Origin: an uncultured Pseudoxanthomonas sp.
GTDB lineage: Bacteria; Pseudomonadota; Gammaproteobacteria; Xanthomonadales; Xanthomonadaceae
NCBI GenBank assembly: GCA_946479745.1
Contig: CAMLGZ010000003.1
Span: 62,001 to 126,000 of the forward strand
Direction of reading: 5' to 3'
Length of the DNA: 64,000 nucleotides
Part shown: piece after piece, positions 59,271 through 64,000 of the stretch
Numbering within the stretch: the stretch's first letter is position 1
How the letters are laid out: each line of letters opens with the position of its first letter
Notes under the pieces: generated by a model
Told to the model about the DNA's origin: nothing
The model's database searches: none
The model's input: the letters and a program-made list of their open reading frames with translations, nothing else
Program-made: the position numbers and the translations under genes

Positions 59271-59295
59271 GCACGCCGGCTGGCCGGCCGGCGTG
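59271..59295 (+). terminator. Possible terminator hairpin after pfp
   Basis: GCACGCCGGC-TGGCC-GGCCGGCGTGC, a 9-bp or longer GC-rich stem 55 bases after the pfp stop. There is no T-run, so it may act with Rho or only protect the mRNA end. Confidence 0.4.
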
Positions 59296-59392
59296 CCGAT
59301 TGTCGTATTCACTGGGAACGCGCGCGCCATTGGCCGCGCGTGATCGCCGTTGCCAGCCAGGGCAGCGCCCTTCCTCTGGTCCGGAAACTCCC

Positions 59393-60229
59393 ATGCCACT
59401 GCAGATCGACCGGCGTTCGAACCTCGGCAAGGCCGAGTTTCAGTCGGAATATGTCGCACGCTCGCGACCGGTCATCCTGACCGACGCAATCGCCCACTGG
59501 GGCGCGCGGAAAAAGTGGGACCTGGCCTATTTCGCGGATAAGCACCAGGACAAGCAGGTCAACTTCGATCGCAAGACGTGGCGCCTGGGCGACTTCATCG
59601 CCCAACTGAAAGGACCTCATGCGGACGGCATGGCTCCGTACCTGAAAGAGGTGAAACTGGACGAGCAGTTTCCCGAGCTTTGGGCCGACGTGGGTTCCAT
59701 CGCCGCAGCCGAAGGCAATCTGCTGGACAGCCCGCTGCTGCCGCAATCGATGCGTCTGGGCCGCGGCAAAGTGGCGCTTTTCATCGGCGACAAGGGCAGC
59801 GGATTCCGGAAACTGCATTTCGATTACAGCTACCTGCACGTGTTCATTTCCCAGGTGCACGGACCCAAGGACGCGATCCTGTTTCCGCCCAGCGACACGC
59901 GTTATCTGTACCCCAATCCGGAGCAGGACAACCAGTCGCTTATTCCCGACCCGTATGCAGTGGACCTGCAACGCTTTCCCGAGTTCGCCCGGGCCGATCC
60001 CACCCGTCTGACCATTGCCGAAGGCGAGACGCTGTTCCTGCCTGCGGGATGGTGGCACGCCACGCAGATCAATCAGCCGAGCATAGCGATCGCCGAGAGT
60101 GCGCTGGACCGCCACAACTGGAAACAGCGCGCCAACTGGTATGCCCATTCGCACGCGCGGGCTGGCGTCCGCACCGCCAAACGCAAGGCGGTCGAAACCT
60201 ACATGAAGCTGGTCGGGCTGTTGGTTTGA
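59393..60229 (+). CDS. Cupin-like JmjC-type Fe(II)/2-oxoglutarate oxygenase
   Basis: 278 residues of the cupin_8/JmjC type. The iron site is visible: His 142 and Asp 144 in FRKLHFDYSYLHVF and His 222 in PAGWWHATQINQPS. PVILTDAIAHW at the N-terminus and the GPKDAILFPPSDTRYLYPN core are typical. Such proteins hydroxylate peptides, RNA-linked factors or small molecules; the substrate is unknown. The frame begins at 59300, but the ATG at 59393 is the natural start after a GC-rich leader. Stands alone after pfp. Confidence 0.88.
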   Translation: MPLQIDRRSNLGKAEFQSEYVARSRPVILTDAIAHWGARKKWDLAYFADKHQDKQVNFDRKTWRLGDFIAQLKGPHADGMAPYLKEVKLDEQFPELWADVGSIAAAEGNLLDSPLLPQSMRLGRGKVALFIGDKGSGFRKLHFDYSYLHVFISQVHGPKDAILFPPSDTRYLYPNPEQDNQSLIPDPYAVDLQRFPEFARADPTRLTIAEGETLFLPAGWWHATQINQPSIAIAESALDRHNWKQRANWYAHSHARAGVRTAKRKAVETYMKLVGLLV

Positions 60230-60255
60230 CGCATCCCACGATGTCTCCAACCCTT

Positions 60256-60300
60256 TGTCATCCCGAGTGCGGCAAGGGGTCTGCCTGCAAGCAGGCGAGA
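60256..60300. repeat. Half repeat (TGTCATCCCGAG... family)
   Basis: TTGTCATCCCGAGTGCGGCA and GGGGTCTGCCTGCAAGCAGG. A relative, TTGTCATTCCGAGCGTAGCG and AGGGATCTGCCCGTCTGCCA, lies at about 61805. Both are in gaps between genes. Confidence 0.45.
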
Positions 60301-60440
60301 AGTAAAAGCCAATAGCTGCGATTCGCTCAAAGACCACGCTGCGCGCGCACCGCAACAGCGGCACAGTAGCCGCGCGCTATTGGAACCTTGGTCGGATTCG
60401 GTTAGCCTCCCTCACAGGGGAGACAGCAGGTCGGGGGACT

Positions 60441-61160
60441 ATGCTCAAGCGGGGATACGTGCTGCTGGCGCTGGCGGCGTCGCCGTGCTGCGTGGCGCAG
60501 GAAACCGCGCCGGCTACGGAGACAGCGGCGCTGGCGCAATCGCAGGACACGAGCAGCGTGTGCTGCCGCATCGCCGACGGCACGGTGGTGACCATCGAAA
60601 TCCTGGAGCCTTTGAATTCGGCGTTGCTCAAGCGCGGCGACAAGTTCCGCTTGCGTCTTGCCGAGACGGTATTGGTGGAGGGCCAGCCGGTACTCGCTTC
60701 CGGCCTCGAAGGCGTGGGCGAGATCGTGCACGCCGAGAAATCGCGTAGCGGCGGCAAGGCCGGGGAATTGCTGATCGCCGCGCGCTATCTGGAAACTTCA
60801 GGGACGCAGGTGCCGTTACGGGGACTCAAGGTAGGCGGCAGGGGCAAGGACAACACCAATGCCGCCATGGCCACCGCCTTCGCGGTCGGTCCGTTCGCAC
60901 TTTTTGTGCGCGGCCGCGAGATCGTGATCCCTGCCGGCACTCTGGCGCAGGCCAAGATCGCCAAAGAACTGCGCCTTCCCGCGCAATCGGGCACGCAAGC
61001 GCCCGCACCGGCAGCACACGTTGCGGAAGGCGCGACCTCTGCACTCGGCGAAAGCACCGCCTCCGCGTCCACAACCTCGCCAATGCCCGCCGAATCCGTT
61101 CCGGATGCCATGACAACGCATTCCACCACCACCGAATCCACCCAAGAACCGAAGGAATAA
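60441..61160 (+). CDS. Exported protein with low-complexity tail (239 aa)
   Basis: A signal peptide (MLKRGYVLLALAASPCCVA) precedes a mature domain (about 40-190): IADGTVVTIEILEPLNSALL, KRGDKFRLRLAETVLVEGQP and PLRGLKVGGRGKDNTNAAMA, a beta-sandwich-like pattern, then a long Ala/Pro/Ser/Thr-rich tail (GTQAPAPAAHVAEGATSALG on to the end) that should be disordered. No family is recognised. It overlaps nothing and ends three bases before the ATG of the next exported protein, so the two probably share an operon and perhaps a compartment. Confidence 0.7.
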   Translation: MLKRGYVLLALAASPCCVAQETAPATETAALAQSQDTSSVCCRIADGTVVTIEILEPLNSALLKRGDKFRLRLAETVLVEGQPVLASGLEGVGEIVHAEKSRSGGKAGELLIAARYLETSGTQVPLRGLKVGGRGKDNTNAAMATAFAVGPFALFVRGREIVIPAGTLAQAKIAKELRLPAQSGTQAPAPAAHVAEGATSALGESTASASTTSPMPAESVPDAMTTHSTTTESTQEPKE

Positions 61161-61163
61161 TCC

Positions 61164-61712
61164 ATGTATCCGAAGTTGCATCGTTCGCTGTTGGTACTCG
61201 CATTGCTTTGCCCCGCTTACGCCTTCGCGCAAACCGAAGCCGCAGCACCGGCCGCCGAAGAACCCGCCGCCCCAGAAGCTCCCGAATCGGTCGCCGATAC
61301 GAGCGAAGCCGTTACCGAAGAAACCGGCGACGCCACCGTAGCGCCTGCCGGCAACGGCTCCATTGGCGCGCCTCCCGCCGGCAAAGGCCAGATCGTGTTC
61401 TTCCGCGAGAAGAAGTTCGTCGGCGGCGCCGTCAGCTACAAAGTGCGTGAAGGCGAAAACGAACTCGGCAAGCTGAGCAACGGCACTTACTTCGTCTATG
61501 CCGCCGACCCGGGCGCGCACGAATACACCGTGCATTCCGAAGCCAAGGACATCCTGAACCTGGAAGTCGAAGCAGGCGAAACCTACTACGTGACCGGTGG
61601 CATCACCATGGGCGTTTTCGCGGGCCGCCCCAATCTGTCCCCGTCCGATCAGACCGCTTTCGATGCCCTTGCCGGCAAGCTGAAGCCCGCCAAGCCCATC
61701 AAGAAAAAATAG
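61164..61712 (+). CDS. Exported DUF2846-like protein (182 aa)
   Basis: A signal peptide (cleavage after AYAFA) is followed by a 50-residue Ala/Glu/Pro-rich linker, then a DUF2846-type beta domain: GQIVFFREKKFVGGAVSYKV, GTYFVYAADPGAHEYTVHSE, then GETYYVTGGITMGVFAGRPN. DUF2846 proteins are small periplasmic or membrane-linked beta proteins of unknown role. The gene is three bases after the 239-aa exported gene and ends at a strong terminator, forming a two-gene unit. Confidence 0.82.
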   Translation: MYPKLHRSLLVLALLCPAYAFAQTEAAAPAAEEPAAPEAPESVADTSEAVTEETGDATVAPAGNGSIGAPPAGKGQIVFFREKKFVGGAVSYKVREGENELGKLSNGTYFVYAADPGAHEYTVHSEAKDILNLEVEAGETYYVTGGITMGVFAGRPNLSPSDQTAFDALAGKLKPAKPIKKK

Positions 61713-61730
61713 GCATCGCCGCTTCAGGGG

Positions 61731-61761
61731 AAAAAAGGCCGCTCGCGCGGCCTTTTTTTTG
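61731..61761 (+). terminator. Rho-independent terminator
   Basis: AAAAAAGGCCGCTCGCGCGG followed by CCTTTTTTTTG: an 8-bp stem with a T-run. It lies 18 bases after the DUF2846 gene stop. Confidence 0.88.
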
Positions 61762-62005
61762 TGGCGCCGGGATAAATCCCTTCTACAACGACGGCGCATC
61801 CACTTGTCATTCCGAGCGTAGCGAGGGATCTGCCCGTCTGCCAGCGACAAGCGCCGGGCCTTTCTCGATTGCGACCCGGAAAGAATAAACGTGAGCAATA
61901 GCACATTCATGTCGCCTGTATACTTCGATTCGAGCCATGGACAGGCCAACCGCCTTTCCGCGTGGCGATTGCAAGTTCTTCTACACAAGGATGAGGACCA
62001 TGATG

Positions 62006-62818
62006 ATGAAACATTCGCTTTTCCTGGCGCTACTGTTGCCCGCCGCTTCCGCCATGGCCGGCCAGTGCGAAGATAATTTCGCGAAGAAAGGAAACCCGCT
62101 GACCGGCACTACCTATACCACCTCTGTCAGCCTGGCCAATCTCAGCGTCGACAGCGCCATAGGCCAGATGCGTGGCGTCGCAGTCAAGAGAAACATGGAT
62201 GTTTTGTCCGAAGATGCGCGCGGCGGCACCATGCTGATCGAGGAACGCGAGAACGCGCTGCGCAAACCCATACCGATGACCATCGCGGCCCGCAATGAGG
62301 ATGGAATCACCCATGTCCAGATGCTTATGAAGACCGGTCGCGGAGCCTTGGGCAGCACTGAAGGCATCAAGAAGGAAATGTGCGAAATGCTCATCCAGAT
62401 AAAGCCGGGCAAAGCAGGCGCCAGTCTCGCCAGCAGCGCCCGCAAGAACCCCGTCCAGGCACAGGCGGTGGACATCAGTTCACACATGCTGGCCGATCAG
62501 ATCAAACGTCAGGCAGAAGACAGCAAAGCTGCAGTCAGCTCGCGCAACCAGGGCAAGCTGTATCGCCTGACAGGTCGTGTGGAAAGCATCGATAAGGACG
62601 GCGGTAAATACAACGTCTCCCTCGACAACGGTGCCCGCTCTTCCTCGATCAGTTCGGACTACCTGCTTCAGCCAGGCATCATCTGCAAGATGGCCGCAGA
62701 TCAGACTGCCTATGCCTTGTCTTTACACGAAGGCGAAAAGGTGACCTTGACCGGCATGTTCAGCGAATACGATTCGACCGGGCCGTCGTTCTGGCTGAAG
62801 GATTGCCGCGCGAACTGA
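62006..62818 (+). CDS. Exported protein with tRNA_anti-like OB domain (270 aa)
   Basis: A signal peptide (MKHSLFLALLLPAASAMAG) is followed by an N-terminal domain (about 20-130) with alternating strands and a Cys near residue 21. The C-terminal OB fold (about 155-265) has YRLTGRVESIDKDGGKYNVS and EKVTLTGMFSEYDSTGPSFW, as in the tRNA_anti-like family that binds nothing known. The name reflects fold similarity and not tRNA binding. Three ATGs in a row open the gene; GAGGA is best spaced (eight bases) from the third, at 62006. Upstream in-frame starts at 61937 and 62000 are possible. Confidence 0.72.
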   Translation: MKHSLFLALLLPAASAMAGQCEDNFAKKGNPLTGTTYTTSVSLANLSVDSAIGQMRGVAVKRNMDVLSEDARGGTMLIEERENALRKPIPMTIAARNEDGITHVQMLMKTGRGALGSTEGIKKEMCEMLIQIKPGKAGASLASSARKNPVQAQAVDISSHMLADQIKRQAEDSKAAVSSRNQGKLYRLTGRVESIDKDGGKYNVSLDNGARSSSISSDYLLQPGIICKMAADQTAYALSLHEGEKVTLTGMFSEYDSTGPSFWLKDCRAN

Positions 62819-62887
62819 TTCCCGAAAACCGGGGAACATCCGGTTTACGCTGCCCTTTTCGATACGGACTGGTGCAGGCATAGGCAG

Positions 62888-62921
62888 TTTTTACAAAGGC
62901 CGCTTCGCGGCCTTTGTATTT
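62888..62921. terminator. Bidirectional terminator
   Basis: TTTTTACAAAGGCCGCTTCG continues into CGGCCTTTGTATTTT. An 11-bp stem flanked by T-rich ends on both strands, between the OB-domain gene and the convergent 172-aa exported protein gene. Confidence 0.8.
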
Positions 62922-63440
62922 TCAGCCTCCGCAGGCTTTTCCTTCCACCTTCATCTCCGCCGCATACATCGTCACCGGCGGCAGTTTCTTGCCGGCGGCG
63001 GCGTTCTCTTTCGCTTCCTGCAGATACACGCGCGCGCTGCCCTGCCCGTCCAGTTTGGGCGTGTTGTCGGCGGGCAGGCGCCAGACGCGCACCACGGCCT
63101 GTTGCGAGGAGCAGGCGGCGTTGGGCACGCGGATCACATCGTTGAACTTCCAACCGTCCGTCAACGAAGGCTTCGCCTTTGCGAAATCGACGAAGCGCGC
63201 GCGCGGCTGGCATTGCGGGCTGGTACGCACTACCGCGTATTTGTACGGCTGCGCCGCATCGGCGGTGAACATGCCTTCCAGACGTGCGCAGGCCTCCGGG
63301 ATGGTGCGCAGGGTATGGGCCGCGCCTACGGCTTGAGGAGTGCCGGTCGGCCGCTGGATCTCGGGCGCCGGACCGGCGGCGAAAGCGGGCGAAACAGCCG
63401 CGGCAAAACCAGCGGCCAGCAGGGTCGGGATCAGTCGCAT
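62922..63440 (-). CDS. Exported protein, unknown function (172 aa)
   Basis: MRLIPTLLAAGFAAAVSPAF with cleavage after AFA is a Sec signal peptide. The mature part (GPAPEIQRPTGTPQAVGAAH, then TIPEACARLEGMF and DAAQPYKYAVVRTSPQCQPR) has four Cys residues, which suits a periplasmic protein with disulphides. No known family. The frame is open to 63572, but the ATG at 63440 makes a good signal peptide; the upstream part would not be a protein start. Convergent with the OB-domain gene and divergent from hppA. Confidence 0.7.
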   Translation of the reverse strand: MRLIPTLLAAGFAAAVSPAFAAGPAPEIQRPTGTPQAVGAAHTLRTIPEACARLEGMFTADAAQPYKYAVVRTSPQCQPRARFVDFAKAKPSLTDGWKFNDVIRVPNAACSSQQAVVRVWRLPADNTPKLDGQGSARVYLQEAKENAAAGKKLPPVTMYAAEMKVEGKACGG

Positions 63441-63704
63441 GCGGTTCTCCACGCTGTTGCAAAGGCCGCAGGCTGCCACGCCACGGCTGAACCCCGCCCC
63501 GGCGTCTGGCGGCTGCGGGCCCATCCGGTCATACTCGGCAGGCTCCAGGGATTGCTGAACACACCGCGACACGGGCTGCCGGAACGCTGAATCGTTCCGA
63601 CAGTCGCCAAGTCCGCTGCCTAGTTCGAGTGACTTGCCCGGTTGTTGCGTTGACGTTCCTCAAGCGGTTCGCTGGATTGCATCCACCAACCTTGGGAGGG
63701 GTCC

Positions 63705-64000
63705 ATGCTGGAACAACACGGTTTTCTGGAAGCTTGGGGTTTGACGTTGGCGCTGGTCTGCGCCGCGATTGCGATTCTCTACGGCATCATTTCCGCACGC
63801 TGGATCCTGAAACAACCTGCCGGCAACGCCCGCATGCAGGAGATCGCCGCAGCGATCCAGGAAGGCGCCAGCGCTTATCTCAACCGGCAGTACACCACCA
63901 TCGCCATCGCCGGCGCGGTGCTGTTCGTGCTGGTCGGATTCTTCCTCAGCTGGCCTACCGCGATCGGGTTCCTGATCGGCGCCGTGCTGTCGGGCGCGGC
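63705..64000 (+). CDS. hppA: Proton-translocating membrane pyrophosphatase, N-terminal part
   Basis: Pumps protons (or sodium ions) across the inner membrane using pyrophosphate hydrolysis. Only the first 98 residues fall within the window. The first membrane helix ([20 protein letters not shown]) and the family segment [20 protein letters not shown] with [20 protein letters not shown] are clear. The decisive DVGADLVGK-type catalytic motifs lie outside the window, so K+-dependence and ion specificity cannot be judged. GGGAGGGG precedes the ATG. Divergent from the 172-aa exported protein gene. Confidence 0.93.
   Translation, partial: MLEQHGFLEAWGLTLALVCAAIAILYGIISARWILKQPAGNARMQEIAAAIQEGASAYLNRQYTTIAIAGAVLFVLVGFFLSWPTAIGFLIGAVLSGA

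Noticed and set aside
1..64000. tRNA genes, rRNA genes, IS elements and prophage
   Set aside because: No cloverleaf-like sequence, transposase or phage structural gene was recognised on either strand; this rests on reading alone and should be confirmed by a search tool.

Overview
The window reads as a chromosomal segment of a GC-rich gammaproteobacterium of the Xanthomonadaceae/Lysobacteraceae (Lysobacter, Luteimonas, Pseudoxanthomonas or a relative). The evidence is the housekeeping gene order (yicC-gmk-rpoZ-spoT opposite rph; ygfB-pepP; zapA-ssrS-fau; rubredoxin/thiE/hemL), a 429-residue citrate synthase, a short-form adenylate kinase beside a pyrophosphate-type phosphofructokinase, and many intergenic palindromes beginning TGTAGGAGCG, GTGGGAGCG or TAGGTCGGGG. 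Genus cannot be decided by reading. No tRNA, rRNA, IS element, CRISPR array or prophage was seen.

Layout. 1-2228: 3' part of PBP1A and a conserved hypothetical gene. 2351-5020: five small, mostly exported proteins of unknown function in less GC-rich DNA. 5198-10359: gltA, rpmE2, a nucleoside hydrolase and recG. 10472-16577: an AraC-type regulator divergent from a lipoprotein beta-helix protein, a lipoprotein diheme cytochrome c and a TonB-dependent receptor; this module sits inside what is otherwise a gmk-rpoZ-spoT-ridA-recG block. 16709-22697: ridA, a secreted unknown, spoT, rpoZ, gmk, yicC. 22767-30454: rph, a VOC protein, rdgB, hemW, a DUF1631 and PilZ pair, an M24 dipeptidase and a small tyrosine phosphatase. 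30551-31693: an AT-richer pocket with an NTF2-like protein, a 30-bp perfect palindrome and a double-glycine-leader (bacteriocin-like) peptide followed by a small membrane protein. 31777-39117: pepP, ygfB, a PAS-GGDEF-EAL protein, a zapB-like gene, zapA, 6S RNA, fau, an EVE-domain gene and rpiA. 39253-40274: a divergent HTH regulator and orphan gene with a likely operator. 40423-48350: a DUF192 lipoprotein, a SirB1-type protein, rubredoxin, thiE, hemL, a HAD hydrolase, a cystathionine gamma-synthase-like enzyme, argD and an isochorismatase-fold hydrolase. 48688-54830: a secreted subtilase with an apparent frameshift after its signal peptide, a YdjM-like membrane protein, a VOC protein, an SDR and a DedA-PAP2-LssY fusion. 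54994-64000: a LON-domain protein, mpl (carrying a repeat in frame), adk, pfp, a JmjC-like cupin, four exported proteins and the start of hppA.

How they work together. Most genes are housekeeping: cell wall (PBP1A, Mpl), stringent response and nucleotides (SpoT, RpoZ, Gmk, RdgB, Adk), RNA maturation (RNase PH, YicC), tetrapyrroles (HemL, HemW), and central carbon (GltA, RpiA, Pfp, HppA). Pfp and HppA both use pyrophosphate. The least explained parts are the AraC/beta-helix/cytochrome/TonB-receptor module, the double-glycine peptide locus, the divergent HTH locus at 39.2-40.3 kb, and the mobile palindromic repeats. One repeat has become part of the Mpl protein and three overlap the stop codons of genes.
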